From Myroides phaeus (GTDB lineage Bacteria; Bacteroidota; Bacteroidia; Flavobacteriales; Flavobacteriaceae), in contig NZ_FNDQ01000013.1 in assembly GCF_900099675.1 (NCBI RefSeq), positions 1 to 64,000 on the forward strand: a stretch of DNA of 64,000 nt, given 5' to 3'. A program made the translations under genes and the position numbers. Shown here in pieces: positions 25,803-35,326 of the stretch. The notes beneath the pieces are model-generated. The model saw only the letters and a list, made by a program, of their open reading frames with translations. It did not search any database and was not told the origin of the DNA. Within the stretch, counting starts at the first letter, position 1. Every line of letters starts with the position of its first letter.

Positions 25803-28292
25803 TTAGAAATAAATTCCAAAAGAACCTCGTATTGCAAATCTTCTCGCGTCTGGCATATCAAGATAGTTACCTCTCCAGCTTAAGTCTAATCTGAAAATTT
25901 TAAAAATATTTCCTACCCCCACATAGTATTCATAGTAAATATCTTGAGGAGCTTTATACACTAAATCAGAAGCATTCAAGTCTATATTAGCTTGCGATAC
26001 TTTACCATAAGCACCACGAATACCAACAATTTCTCTCAAATTAAAGTCGCGCAACCACGGTATTCTTGAAAACAAGCGACCTCCAAAGTTATGTTCTAAA
26101 TGTAGAGAAGCATATTGATCTGTTACAAATTCATAGTAGTTTAAGTTTGCAAACGTATTAGTGATATTAAACCACGCTTGGTTACCTGGTATTACACTAA
26201 GTAAACCAAGGGGAACATCTCCAAAAGTTTTACCTGTTTCAAAAGTAGTTGTAAGCGTTCCAAAACCACCCAATAAAATAGGTTTTCGCGCATAGAACTG
26301 TAGTTTTTTATATTCAAAATCACTTTCTAATGCCCCTTTAAAACCTTGGCTAAATCTCAAGTATAGTTTTAAATATTTGCTATCTATATCATTTCTATCA
26401 ACTCCATAGCCAATTGTTCTGCGGCCAGGTGTATAATCAATTGCTAATTCAACTTCAGATTGTTTAGTTTCATTTTTAATCTCACCCGTTTCTTTGTCAG
26501 AGTAGTAGTTTAGATTAAAAGCATCAGAAGCTGGTTTTAATGTTCTGTAACTAAATGTTGTAATAAATCTTAGGTTTTTTACTGGTTCAATTTCTAATCC
26601 AACAGTAGATAAATTAATATCAGTAAGTTTAGAGTTGTCACCACTTGCAAATAGCGAACTCGAAGCAAAACTTCTACCTAATACATCGTTAGTCTCTGTT
26701 AAGCTAACTCCGATTTGTTCTATATCTCTTCTATTACCTCCAAATAAAATTAAGCGACTATCATTATGTAACAATACTTTTCCGCTAATACCATATTTGA
26801 ACTTATTGTCTTTAAAACCATAAGCACCATAACCTTCTAATCTCCATTTGTCGTTAGGACCAAAGTAGGTTCTACCACCAGCTCTAAGTCTTAAACCTTC
26901 AATATCGTTGTATCCGAAAGTTGAGAAGATAGGACCGTAGTCAAAATTATACTTATTGATATTATAGTAGTTACTCGCAATAGTTGATGATAAGTCAAAT
27001 AGGAAACGGAATTTAGGAACCGTTTTTAGTGTATCTAACATTTTATAAATACCTAATTCGTCTTTGCTCAACGGTTCAAAACGATAGCTTTTCCAGAAAT
27101 CATCAGAGCGTTTGTATACAGTTTCATCGTAAACATTCACATTCTTTTGGTAGAATTCTGCTGGATGTTCTATATCGAATTTATGGTGTTTATAAATAGA
27201 AGTTCTCTTCCCATAAATACCTTTAGATGTTTCTTTTTTAGACAAAGCAAAATCAGACATAAAGTAGTCTTTTGTCAATAAGAAAACGGAGTCGTTTAGT
27301 ACATCAAACTCTTGCTCAATATAAATATCTTTAACCCAGTTGATATTTGCATCTTTACTGGCGTCCATATTAATTTTCTTAATAGCAAACGTAGAATCAT
27401 TTACCCAGAAATCACCTTTAAATGTAAGTTCTCCTTTTCTTCGAGGGTAATAAACAATGTTATAACACCATTTGTCTTCTATAAAAGCACTATCAGCCAA
27501 AACGTAGTTATATACGTTAATACCTGTTCTTGAAAGTGGACTTACGAAGTCTTTATCAAAAATTTTAATGTAGTTATTATAGATGTTATAATCAGCATAT
27601 AGATCTTTTACGAACTCAATAATATGTTGGTTTGTATCAAACCCTGAGTTTTTATTACCTAATGTTTTTTCAATTTTCTTGTTGTTTTGGTTATCACCAT
27701 AAACCTGTCCGAAATTTTCATTGATAAAAATAGGTAAATATGTTTTTCCAGTAATCTTACTTGTATCCACGTGTTCGAAGATGAAGTCCATTCCTCTAAA
27801 CAGCTTTTTTTGTCTGTAAGCACTGTCAATTGTATTTAAATCAAATTCGATTTTTTCATATTTGTCATATTCATAATGAGCAAACATATTCAAACCGTTC
27901 TTTCTTTTTCTCTCCCAAATTTTACGCAGAATATCTAAAGCAGGATTATTTTTTTTTGATGTTTTACCAGCGTAAATAGTAACCTCAGAAAGAAGGTTAT
28001 CTTCCTCTAAGACGATTGTCATATCGAGGTTTGTTTTTCCTGCAAGTTGAATTTCTTTTGTTTCATACCCTACAAAAGAGACGATAAGGATGTCATAAGT
28101 TTTGGCAGATTCTAAGTAGAATTTACCATATTCATTGGCAATAACTCCGTCAGTAGAGTTTTTGTAATAAACACTTGCAAAAGGGACTTCTTGGTTGTTT
28201 TTATCTATGATTTTACCACTTACTTTGGTTTGAGCCCAACTAAACATGGAAATAAATAAAAATAACAGTAGGAACTTAAATTTGTTTTTCAT
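25803..28292 (-). CDS. DUF5686 outer-membrane protein with carboxypeptidase-like regulatory domain
   Basis: The 829-residue protein has a signal peptide (MKNKFKFLLLFLFISMFSWA), then a CarboxypepD_reg-like beta-sandwich (about 22-110, VSGKIIDKNNQEVPFASVYY and DILIVSFVGYETKEI). A long region typical of DUF5686 follows, ending as a beta-barrel (RRFAIRGSFGIYF). The architecture is common in Bacteroidota outer membranes and recalls TonB-dependent receptors without a plug domain. Function is unknown. It follows pdhB, separated by a terminator. Confidence 0.82.
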   Translation of the reverse strand: MKNKFKFLLLFLFISMFSWAQTKVSGKIIDKNNQEVPFASVYYKNSTDGVIANEYGKFYLESAKTYDILIVSFVGYETKEIQLAGKTNLDMTIVLEEDNLLSEVTIYAGKTSKKNNPALDILRKIWERKRKNGLNMFAHYEYDKYEKIEFDLNTIDSAYRQKKLFRGMDFIFEHVDTSKITGKTYLPIFINENFGQVYGDNQNNKKIEKTLGNKNSGFDTNQHIIEFVKDLYADYNIYNNYIKIFDKDFVSPLSRTGINVYNYVLADSAFIEDKWCYNIVYYPRRKGELTFKGDFWVNDSTFAIKKINMDASKDANINWVKDIYIEQEFDVLNDSVFLLTKDYFMSDFALSKKETSKGIYGKRTSIYKHHKFDIEHPAEFYQKNVNVYDETVYKRSDDFWKSYRFEPLSKDELGIYKMLDTLKTVPKFRFLFDLSSTIASNYYNINKYNFDYGPIFSTFGYNDIEGLRLRAGGRTYFGPNDKWRLEGYGAYGFKDNKFKYGISGKVLLHNDSRLILFGGNRRDIEQIGVSLTETNDVLGRSFASSSLFASGDNSKLTDINLSTVGLEIEPVKNLRFITTFSYRTLKPASDAFNLNYYSDKETGEIKNETKQSEVELAIDYTPGRRTIGYGVDRNDIDSKYLKLYLRFSQGFKGALESDFEYKKLQFYARKPILLGGFGTLTTTFETGKTFGDVPLGLLSVIPGNQAWFNITNTFANLNYYEFVTDQYASLHLEHNFGGRLFSRIPWLRDFNLREIVGIRGAYGKVSQANIDLNASDLVYKAPQDIYYEYYVGVGNIFKIFRLDLSWRGNYLDMPDARRFAIRGSFGIYF

Positions 28293-28309
28293 AGCAATAT
28301 AAGGACATA

Positions 28310-28345
28310 AAAAAAGACTCCATTTAATTAAAAATGGAGTCTTTC
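28310..28345 (-). terminator. Terminator of pdhB
   Basis: Stem AAAGACTCCATTT (28313-28325), AAATGGAGTCTTT (28332-28344), with a left A-run that is U on the minus strand. It separates pdhB from the DUF5686 gene. Confidence 0.85.
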
Positions 28346-28362
28346 AAATATACGTTATTTTT

Positions 28363-29340
28363 TTATTTATAAAGTACTTTTTTAACCGCTTTTACAACGT
28401 CGTTCGAATTCGGTAACCATTCTTCTAAAAGAACAGGAGAATAAGGCGCTGGCGTATCAGCAGTAGTAATTCTTTGGATAGGAGCATCTAAGTGATCAAA
28501 TGCTTGCTCTTGTACAATGTAAGTGATTTCTGAAGAAATACTTCCAAATGGCCAAGCCTCTTCTAAGATTACTAAACGGTTAGTTTTCTTAACAGAGTTT
28601 AAAATTGTTTCTTGATCTAAAGGACGTACAGTACGTAAATCGATAATTTCACAAGAAATTCCTTCTTTAGCTAATTCATCAGCAGCTTTGTAAGCTTCTT
28701 TGATAATTTTACCAAAAGAAACAACAGTTACATCAGTACCTTCTCTTTTGATATCAGCAACTCCTAATGGGATAGAGTATTCACCTTCTGGCACTTCTCC
28801 TTTATCACCATACATTTGCTCTGATTCCATAAAGATAACAGGGTCGTTATCACGGATAGCAGCTTTCAATAATCCTTTTGCATCATAAGGGTTAGAAGGC
28901 ACTACAACTTTTAATCCAGGTACGTTAGCATACCAGTTTTCAAAAGCTTGAGAGTGTGTCGCTCCTAATTGTCCAGCAGAAGCTGTAGGACCACGGAATA
29001 CGATCGGGATGTTAAATTGTCCACCAGACATCTGGCGTAATTTAGCAGCATTATTTATAATTTGGTCGATTCCTACTAAAGAGAAGTTGAATGTCATAAA
29101 CTCAACAATTGGACGGTTACCGTTCATTGCTGATCCTACTGCAATACCTGAAAAACCAAGCTCAGCGATAGGCGCGTCAATTACGCGTTTAGGACCGAAT
29201 TCGTCCAACATACCTTTAGAAGCTTTATAAGCACCATTATATTCAGCTACTTCTTCACCTATTAAATATATTGATTCGTCGCGACGCATTTCTTCGCTCA
29301 TGGCTTCACATATGGCCTCTCTAAATTGAATCGTTTTCAT
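28363..29340 (-). CDS. pdhB: Pyruvate dehydrogenase E1 component, beta subunit
   Basis: The 325-residue protein is the beta chain of the alpha2beta2-type E1, which decarboxylates pyruvate with thiamine diphosphate. Features include REAICEAMSEEMRRDE at the start, IGEEVAEYNGAYK, IDAPIAELGFSGIAVGSAM (with the ThDP-contacting Glu) and the transketolase C-terminal domain (ISCEIIDLRTVRPLD, EEAWPFGS). The alpha subunit and E2 are not in the window. A branched-chain or acetoin dehydrogenase is less likely. Confidence 0.92.
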   Translation of the reverse strand: MKTIQFREAICEAMSEEMRRDESIYLIGEEVAEYNGAYKASKGMLDEFGPKRVIDAPIAELGFSGIAVGSAMNGNRPIVEFMTFNFSLVGIDQIINNAAKLRQMSGGQFNIPIVFRGPTASAGQLGATHSQAFENWYANVPGLKVVVPSNPYDAKGLLKAAIRDNDPVIFMESEQMYGDKGEVPEGEYSIPLGVADIKREGTDVTVVSFGKIIKEAYKAADELAKEGISCEIIDLRTVRPLDQETILNSVKKTNRLVILEEAWPFGSISSEITYIVQEQAFDHLDAPIQRITTADTPAPYSPVLLEEWLPNSNDVVKAVKKVLYK

Positions 29341-30244
29341 AATTTTACTATTTTCTGTAATTAATTTACAAAAGCAAAAGTATAAAAAAATATCTTTATC
29401 TACCTTATGTTATAGTATGTTTTGCATTTTTTAACGGAGGGTATGGTTATTTTATAAGCATTGATAATAATAGGGGATTGAATACTTATATATTGCTATT
29501 ATATTTTAAGGTTTATTTCTCTATCAGCAAGTTTTTGCTCTTTTTTCTTTTTATTTTATTGTACACATTTTTTTAGAAACCACTATTGGTTATAAGTTTT
29601 AGAAATTCTACTTCTAATTTCTTATACAGGAGCAGCTGTGAAGATTAATTTTCGAATAGTTGCTTTTATTTTTTCATCTAAAAGCTTCCAAAAACAAGCC
29701 AGATCTTGTTGTGTATTTATGTATATCCTGTGTTTAATATATGTAAGGTGCTTGTATATTTTTACATAGAAAGTATACATACACTATACAAGCACTATAC
29801 ATACACTATACAAACATCCTTCTTAAAACTAATATTCCATTTGTCTTATTCCTGTCTCGTCCTACTTTAGCTGTACAGTTATAGTGGATAATCCTGTTTT
29901 GTACTGTACAGTTATTTCAGCACAGTGCAACTATTCCATTATTTATAAGATATAAGTATGCAAATCGTGTGTTTTATTAAAAAAAGAGGAAGAGGAGTTT
30001 ATTAAATAAGCCGTAAATGCAGTCGTATTATTTATGCATTATTAGCAGAAAGTTGCCCTATTTATATAATGTGTCTAAGATAACTTTTCCCTATTCTTTA
30101 GAATTACTCTAAAGAAAGTAATGTTTAAACAAAAATCTTTTGATAGCTTAGTTTAAAATTGTATGCGTGCATAGTAAAATATCGAAATTAATTCTTATTT
30201 TCGTTCAGTAAGTAAAATTGTAAAACACAAAAACTATATAAAAA
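29341..30244. other. Long non-coding gap between pdhB and etfB
   Basis: About 900 bases without a credible gene. It holds a -7-like element for pdhB (TACTTTTG on the minus strand, 29375-29382), a two-copy 22-base tandem repeat at 29774-29817, two CTGTACAGTTAT boxes 33 bases apart (29871 and 29904), and a palindrome TATGCGTGCATA (30162-30173). A weak -7 for etfB (TATTTTCG) is at 30196-30203. No structured RNA was recognised. Confidence 0.5.
29774..29817 (+). repeat. Two-copy 22-base tandem repeat
   Basis: Units 29774-29795 and 29796-29817 both begin TATACATACACTATACAA and differ at only two of their last four bases (GCAC versus ACAT). Confidence 0.8.
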
Positions 30245-30991
30245 ATGAAAATATTAGTTTGCATCAGCCACGTGCCTGATACTACTTCAAAAATCAACTT
30301 CACTAATGGAGATACAGAGTTTGATACAAACGGAGTTCAGTTTGTAATCAACCCAAATGACGAGTATTCTTTAACAAGAGCAATTTGGTTTAAAGAAAAA
30401 CAAGGAGCTACGGTTACTGTAGTAAATGTAGGTGGAGCAGATACAGAAGCTACATTGAGAAAAGCATTAGCAATTGGAGCTGACGAGGCTATCCGTGTAA
30501 ATGCTAATCCTACAGACGGAATGTTTGTAGCTAAACAATTAGCTGAGGTAGTTAAAAACGGAGGTTATGATTTAGTATTAGCAGGTAAAGAATCATTAGA
30601 CTACAATGGTGGAATGGTTCCTGGTATGTTAGCTGCTTATTTAGGATTTGATTTTATCAACTCTTGTGAAGGACTTGAAGTTGATGGTACTTCTATAAAA
30701 GCAATCCGTCAAATTGATGGAGGTAAAGAAACAATTTCAGGTAATTTACCTTTAGTTGTAGGTGGACAAAAAGGAATTGTTGACGAAAAAGATTTACGTA
30801 TTCCAAATATGCGTGGAATTATGTCAGCAAGATCTAAAGCTTTAACAGTGTTAGAACCAGTAGCTACTGATGTTGCTACTAAAGTGGTTAAATTTGAAAA
30901 ACCAGCTGCAAAATCAGCTTGTAAAATGATTTCTCCAGACAACATTGATGAGCTAATTAACTTATTACATAACGAAGCAAAAGTTATCTAA
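30245..30991 (+). CDS. etfB: Electron transfer flavoprotein, beta subunit
   Basis: The 248-residue EtfB forms a heterodimer with EtfA and carries electrons from acyl-CoA dehydrogenases to the quinone pool. It has MKILVCISHVPDTTSKI, NPNDEYSLTRAIWFKE, LAGKESLDYNGGMVPGMLA and the family-typical IRQIDGGKE and LRIPNMRGIMSARSK. It starts the etfB-etfA operon after a 0.9 kb non-coding gap and is followed by etfA at 41 bases. Confidence 0.95.
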   Translation: MKILVCISHVPDTTSKINFTNGDTEFDTNGVQFVINPNDEYSLTRAIWFKEKQGATVTVVNVGGADTEATLRKALAIGADEAIRVNANPTDGMFVAKQLAEVVKNGGYDLVLAGKESLDYNGGMVPGMLAAYLGFDFINSCEGLEVDGTSIKAIRQIDGGKETISGNLPLVVGGQKGIVDEKDLRIPNMRGIMSARSKALTVLEPVATDVATKVVKFEKPAAKSACKMISPDNIDELINLLHNEAKVI

Positions 30992-31032
30992 TTCTATTAA
31001 TTTATTTGTAAACCTTTAAAAAAGAAAGTATT

Positions 31033-32001
31033 ATGTCAGTTTTAATATATGCTGAATCAGCAGAAGGAAAATTTAAAAAAGTAGCATTAGAGTTAGCTTC
31101 TTATGCGAAAAAAGTAGCAGAATCTTTAGGAACAACTGTAACAGCTGTAACAGTTAATGCTGGTGATGTTAGCGAATTAGGAAAATACGGTGTAGATAAA
31201 GTATTAAAAGTTTCTGATGACAAATTGAAAACTTTTAACGCTAAAGCATATGCAGATGTTATTAAACAAGCTGCTCAAAAAGAAGGGTCAAAAGTAGTTG
31301 TATTATCTTCTTCAACAGATAGTTTATATGCTGCTCCGATTGTTGCAGTAGGTTTAGATGCAGGATATGCTTCTAACGTGGTTGCTTTACCAGTTAGTAC
31401 TTCTCCATTTGTAGTAAAGAGAAATTCATTCTCTAACAAAGCGTTTAACGAAACAGAACTTACAACAGATGTAAAAGTTATTGCATTAGCTAAAAACTCA
31501 TTCGGATTAGTAGAAGCTTCTGGAGCTGCTGCTGCTGAAGATTTTTCAGCTTCTTTAAATGATGCAGACTTTTCATTAAAAGTTGAAAGCGTAGAGAAAG
31601 TTTCTGGAAAAGTTACTATTGCTGATGCAGATGTTGTTGTATCAGGAGGACGTGGATTAAAAGGACCAGAAAACTGGAAAATGTTAGAAGATCTTGCTGA
31701 TGTTTTAGGAGCTGCTTTAGCTTGTTCAAAACCAGTTTCTGACTTAGGATGGAGAACACACGAAGAGCACGTTGGACAAACAGGAAAACCTGTTTCTTCT
31801 AACTTGTATATCGCTGTTGGTATTTCTGGAGCTATCCAACATATTGCAGGGGTTAACTCATCTAAAGTAAAAGTTGCTATTAATACAGATGCAGAAGCTC
31901 CTTTCTTTAAAGTGGCTGACTACGGAATTGTAGGAGATGCATTCCAAGTAGTACCTCAATTAGTTGAAAAATTAAAAGAGTTCAAAGAGAAAAACGCATA
32001 A
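31033..32001 (+). CDS. etfA: Electron transfer flavoprotein, alpha subunit
   Basis: The 322-residue EtfA has an N-terminal adenine-nucleotide-like domain and the C-terminal FAD domain with VVSGGRGLKGPENW, the conserved Arg/Ser region, VGQTGKPVSSNLYIAVGISG and AIQHIAGV. It forms the FAD-bearing half of the ETF heterodimer with the upstream etfB. A terminator-like hairpin follows. Confidence 0.95.
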   Translation: MSVLIYAESAEGKFKKVALELASYAKKVAESLGTTVTAVTVNAGDVSELGKYGVDKVLKVSDDKLKTFNAKAYADVIKQAAQKEGSKVVVLSSSTDSLYAAPIVAVGLDAGYASNVVALPVSTSPFVVKRNSFSNKAFNETELTTDVKVIALAKNSFGLVEASGAAAAEDFSASLNDADFSLKVESVEKVSGKVTIADADVVVSGGRGLKGPENWKMLEDLADVLGAALACSKPVSDLGWRTHEEHVGQTGKPVSSNLYIAVGISGAIQHIAGVNSSKVKVAINTDAEAPFFKVADYGIVGDAFQVVPQLVEKLKEFKEKNA

Positions 32002-32022
32002 GCATTTCTAAATGCAATAGAT

Positions 32023-32076
32023 AAAAAAAAGCAATTAAGGCAAAGAATTTATATCTTTGTTTTAGTTGCTTTTTTG
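32023..32076 (+). terminator. Probable terminator of etfBA
   Basis: AAAAAAGCAATTAAGGCAAAG (starting about 32025) pairs imperfectly with CTTTGTTTTAGTTGC and TTTTTT (32055-32075), with internal mismatches. It lies between etfA and the nuclease gene, so read-through may occur. Confidence 0.6.
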
Positions 32077-32090
32077 TTTAAGTAAAAATT

Positions 32091-32726
32091 ATGAGTTTGA
32101 TAAAATTAACAGTAAGTGGAATATCTTACAGTCATACCCAAAATGGTGCTTATGCACTTATTTTGAATGAAGAAAATGGAAATAGAAAGTTACCTATTGT
32201 AATAGGAGCGTTTGAAGCACAATCGATCGCGATTGCAATTGAAGATGATATAAGACCTCCAAGACCTTTGACACACGATTTGTTTAAAACATTGTCAGAT
32301 AAATATGGTATTATAGTTAAGCAGGTTATTATTAATAAATTAGTAGATGGAATTTTTCATTCAAGTTTAATTTGTGAGCGAGAAGGAGTGGAAGAGATTA
32401 TTGATGCAAGAACATCTGATGCCATTGCTATTGCTATTCGTTTCTTTGCACCAATATTTACATTTAAAGATATTATGGAAAAGGCGGGTATTATCTTAAA
32501 TGGAGATCAGGATGATGTTTTAGAAGATGAAGAGGACAATGAAGATAGTGATGATCTAAATGATATTGCAACACAGGTAGAACAGTTTTTAGAAAGCGAA
32601 GCGAAGGCTAATGACTTTTCTAAGTTATCCGTTGAGGTAATAAATGACTTGTTAAATAAAGCAATAGCTAATGAAGATTATGAAAAGGCAGCCAAATTGC
32701 GTGATGAACTAACGAAGAGAAAATAA
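32091..32726 (+). CDS. Bifunctional nuclease (BFN) family protein with UVR domain
   Basis: The 211-residue protein has a BFN/DUF151 domain (about 1-135; LPIVIGAFEAQSIAIAIE, RPLTHDLF, IDARTSDAIAIAIRF), then a very acidic linker (about 142-165, DQDDVLEDEEDNEDSDD), and a C-terminal UVR-like helix pair (NEDYEKAAKLRDEL). BFN proteins have been reported to have DNase/RNase activity; the role here is unknown. Confidence 0.88.
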   Translation: MSLIKLTVSGISYSHTQNGAYALILNEENGNRKLPIVIGAFEAQSIAIAIEDDIRPPRPLTHDLFKTLSDKYGIIVKQVIINKLVDGIFHSSLICEREGVEEIIDARTSDAIAIAIRFFAPIFTFKDIMEKAGIILNGDQDDVLEDEEDNEDSDDLNDIATQVEQFLESEAKANDFSKLSVEVINDLLNKAIANEDYEKAAKLRDELTKRK

Positions 32727-32747
32727 TAAACTACTATACAACACACT

Positions 32748-33572
32748 ATGAAACAATATTTAAATTTAGTACAAGAAGTATTAGATAAAGGAGTTCAAAA
32801 AGGAGATAGGACAGGAACAGGGACTAAAAGTATTTTTGGTCATCAAATGCGTTTTGATTTATCAGAGGGATTTCCTTTGGTAACAACTAAAAAAGTGCAT
32901 TTAAAGTCTATAATTTATGAACTTTTATGGTTCTTAAACGGAGATACTAATATTAAATATTTAAAAGATAATGGTGTTCGTATTTGGGATGAATGGGCTA
33001 ATGAGAATGGTGATTTAGGACCTGTTTATGGCTACCAATGGAGAAATTGGAATGGAGAGGGAATAGACCAAATTAAAGAGGTTATTGACACGTTGAAAAC
33101 AAATCCTAATAGTAGAAGGATTATGGTTTCTGCTTGGAACCCAAGTGTTTTACCAGATACATCTGTTTCTTTTGAAGAGAATGTAGCAAATGGAAAAGCG
33201 GCGTTGCCTCCTTGTCACTCGTTTTTTCAGTTTTATGTAGCAGAAGGAAAACTTTCTTGTCAATTGTACCAACGTAGTGCTGATGTGTTTTTAGGAGTAC
33301 CTTTTAATATTGCTTCTTATGCCTTATTGACAATGATGGTTGCGCAAGTTTGTGATTTAGAAGTGGGAGATTTTGTTCACACTTTTGGAGATGTACATAT
33401 TTACAATAATCATATTGAACAAGTTAATCTTCAGTTGTCAAGAGAGCCAATGGCATTGCCAAAAATGGTGTTGAATAAAGATGTTAAAGATATCTTTAGT
33501 TTTACATACGAAGATTTTACATTAGAAGATTACAACCCTCATCCTGCAATAAAAGGTAAGGTGTCGGTTTAA
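32748..33572 (+). CDS. thyA: Thymidylate synthase
   Basis: ThyA methylates dUMP to dTMP with methylene-tetrahydrofolate. The 274-residue protein has [22 protein letters not shown], the catalytic [12 protein letters not shown] (Cys156), [20 protein letters not shown] and [10 protein letters not shown]. It lies two genes before folA, which regenerates the folate oxidised by ThyA, a classic functional pair. Confidence 0.98.
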   Translation: MKQYLNLVQEVLDKGVQKGDRTGTGTKSIFGHQMRFDLSEGFPLVTTKKVHLKSIIYELLWFLNGDTNIKYLKDNGVRIWDEWANENGDLGPVYGYQWRNWNGEGIDQIKEVIDTLKTNPNSRRIMVSAWNPSVLPDTSVSFEENVANGKAALPPCHSFFQFYVAEGKLSCQLYQRSADVFLGVPFNIASYALLTMMVAQVCDLEVGDFVHTFGDVHIYNNHIEQVNLQLSREPMALPKMVLNKDVKDIFSFTYEDFTLEDYNPHPAIKGKVSV

Positions 33573-33602
33573 AACAGAATAACCTTTATAAACGATATAG
33601 CT

Positions 33603-33998
33603 ATGGACAATAAGAATCCTTATGAAGCGTATGATTACGCCCGTAGAAGAGTTAAACAAAAAAAGTTATTGTTTTTTCACTTCGCTGTTTTTTTCTTGGG
33701 AAGTGTTTTGATGTTTTGCTTTAACGCTTTTATTCAAGATCCTGCGAATACTGTTGTTTGGTGGCCTTATGCTATTGGAGCGTGGTCTATTCTTGTTTTT
33801 TTACACGCTGTGAACGTATTAATTGTTGACAGTTTTATGGGGAAAAAATGGGAAGATAAACAAGTGAAGCGATTGATCGAGAAACAGGAAGAGCGAATAA
33901 AAGAGCTAAGAGCAAGAGTTGAAAAAGATTTTCCATTAGTAGATGTAAAGAGAGATTTAGATCAGAAAAACACTGATGTAACAAAAAACGAATTCTGA
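33603..33998 (+). CDS. 2TM-domain membrane protein
   Basis: The 131-residue protein matches the small 2TM family of Bacteroidota: a basic N terminus (YEAYDYARRRVKQKK), two membrane helices (about 25-45 and 58-78), and a conserved GKKWEDKQVKRLIEKQEER helical tail, probably cytoplasmic. It lies between thyA and folA with short gaps and is probably co-transcribed. Function is unknown. Confidence 0.75.
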   Translation: MDNKNPYEAYDYARRRVKQKKLLFFHFAVFFLGSVLMFCFNAFIQDPANTVVWWPYAIGAWSILVFLHAVNVLIVDSFMGKKWEDKQVKRLIEKQEERIKELRARVEKDFPLVDVKRDLDQKNTDVTKNEF

Positions 33999-34017
33999 AT
34001 TCTAATAAAAGAATACA

Positions 34018-34503
34018 ATGAAGCTTATTTTAATAGCAGCAGCAGCAGAAAATAATGCTTTAGGAAAGAACAATGAAATGTTATGGCATTTGCCAGATGA
34101 TTTTAAGCATTTCAAAAACTTAACGTCAAACCATTTTATCATAATGGGGAGAAAAACGTTTGAGTCTTTTCCTAAGCCATTGCCTAATAGAACACATATT
34201 ATCATCACAAGACAAACAGACTATACAGCACCAGGGGGGTGTATTGTTGTAGCGAGTTTAGAAGCCGCTTTAGCAATTGTAAAAGAACAAGCTGAAGTGT
34301 TTGTAATAGGTGGTGGTGAAATATATAAATTAGCACTACCATTTGCAGATAGAATTGAGTTGACAAGAGTTCACACAAGTTTAGATGCAGATGCCTTTTT
34401 TCCTGAATTTTCACTGGGGGAGTGGAAGTTGAAAAAAGAAGAGTTTCACAGTGTTGATGAGAAACATCAATACTCATTTACCTTTCAAACTTTTGAGAAG
34501 TAA
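34018..34503 (+). CDS. folA: Dihydrofolate reductase
   Basis: It reduces dihydrofolate to tetrahydrofolate with NADPH. The 161-residue protein has ALGKNNEMLWHLPDDFKHFK (active-site region with the acidic residue in LPDDF), MGRKTFESFPKPLPNR (NADPH binding) and VFVIGGGEIYKLAL. Length and motifs are typical. It is the target class of trimethoprim-type drugs; nothing at sequence level indicates resistance. Confidence 0.97.
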   Translation: MKLILIAAAAENNALGKNNEMLWHLPDDFKHFKNLTSNHFIIMGRKTFESFPKPLPNRTHIIITRQTDYTAPGGCIVVASLEAALAIVKEQAEVFVIGGGEIYKLALPFADRIELTRVHTSLDADAFFPEFSLGEWKLKKEEFHSVDEKHQYSFTFQTFEK

Positions 34504-34519
34504 GTAACCGTTAATAAAT

Positions 34520-35326
34520 ATGTTTATGAAAAAGATATTATCTCTTCTTGTTTTGTTTGTCTGTTCTTTGAATGTACAAGCGCAAGATAGTATTAAAGTA
34601 AAATTGCTCAATAGTGAGAACTTAGCAAAAGGACAATTGTTTGTTGGGAAGGATATTTATGATAGTACTTATCTAACAGAAGAAGGGAATGTCTTTAAAA
34701 AAGTAACAAGATATACTTCTGTAAATTTTTCAAATAAAAATAAAGGAGCGTTAACGCAAGTAGATTTTAGTAATCCGTTGCAAATACTTTTATTTTTTAA
34801 AGAAGATAAATCAGTTGTTATACTTAATAAAGATTTAGCTCCAGTAGGTACTGTAGAATTTGGTGAAAAGTTTCCAAGTATGGAAATGGAATACCTTTCT
34901 AATAGTACGAAGCGCAATTATTGGATAGTAAATAGTGTCAATAGAAGTGTTAGTTTATATAGCAGTACAACGTATGAATTACACCGTGTATTTACATTAC
35001 CTGAGGGGAGAATAAAAAATTATTATTCGTTGCCTCAAGCCTTCTTTTACGTAGATGATAAAAATATTATACACGCAGTAGGCTTGACAGGAAAAACAAT
35101 ATTTGATTATGCGCTGCCTACTAACTATGATCAGATTCAGATCATAGACTTACAGAAATTAATTTATAGCTACCAAAACAAAATGTATTACGTTGATTTG
35201 GTGCAGAATAAAGTATATCCGATTGCCGTTCCGGAAAAAAGCATTTCAAGCTTCTTTTATAACACTCAAAAATTGAGTATTTTTGCGGAACAGAAAATAA
35301 ATAATTACCTTATAAAATTACCGTAA
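34520..35326 (+). CDS. Exported protein of unknown function
   Basis: The 268-residue product begins with a signal peptide (MFMKKILSLLVLFVCSLNVQ, cleavage near AQA); the second ATG at 34526 could be the start. The mature part alternates short beta strands and turns (YWIVNSVNRSVSLYSSTTYE; HAVGLTGKTIFDY), giving a propeller-like look. It is coupled to the deoxynucleoside kinase gene by a TAATG overlap. I do not recognise a family. Confidence 0.7.
   Translation: MFMKKILSLLVLFVCSLNVQAQDSIKVKLLNSENLAKGQLFVGKDIYDSTYLTEEGNVFKKVTRYTSVNFSNKNKGALTQVDFSNPLQILLFFKEDKSVVILNKDLAPVGTVEFGEKFPSMEMEYLSNSTKRNYWIVNSVNRSVSLYSSTTYELHRVFTLPEGRIKNYYSLPQAFFYVDDKNIIHAVGLTGKTIFDYALPTNYDQIQIIDLQKLIYSYQNKMYYVDLVQNKVYPIAVPEKSISSFFYNTQKLSIFAEQKINNYLIKLP

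Noticed and set aside
29774..29817. Possible CRISPR or integron-type repeat
   Set aside because: Only two directly adjacent copies without spacers; it is a short tandem duplication.
34018..34503. Trimethoprim-resistant dihydrofolate reductase variant
   Set aside because: The enzyme is the chromosomal type next to thyA, with no mobile context or sequence sign of acquisition.
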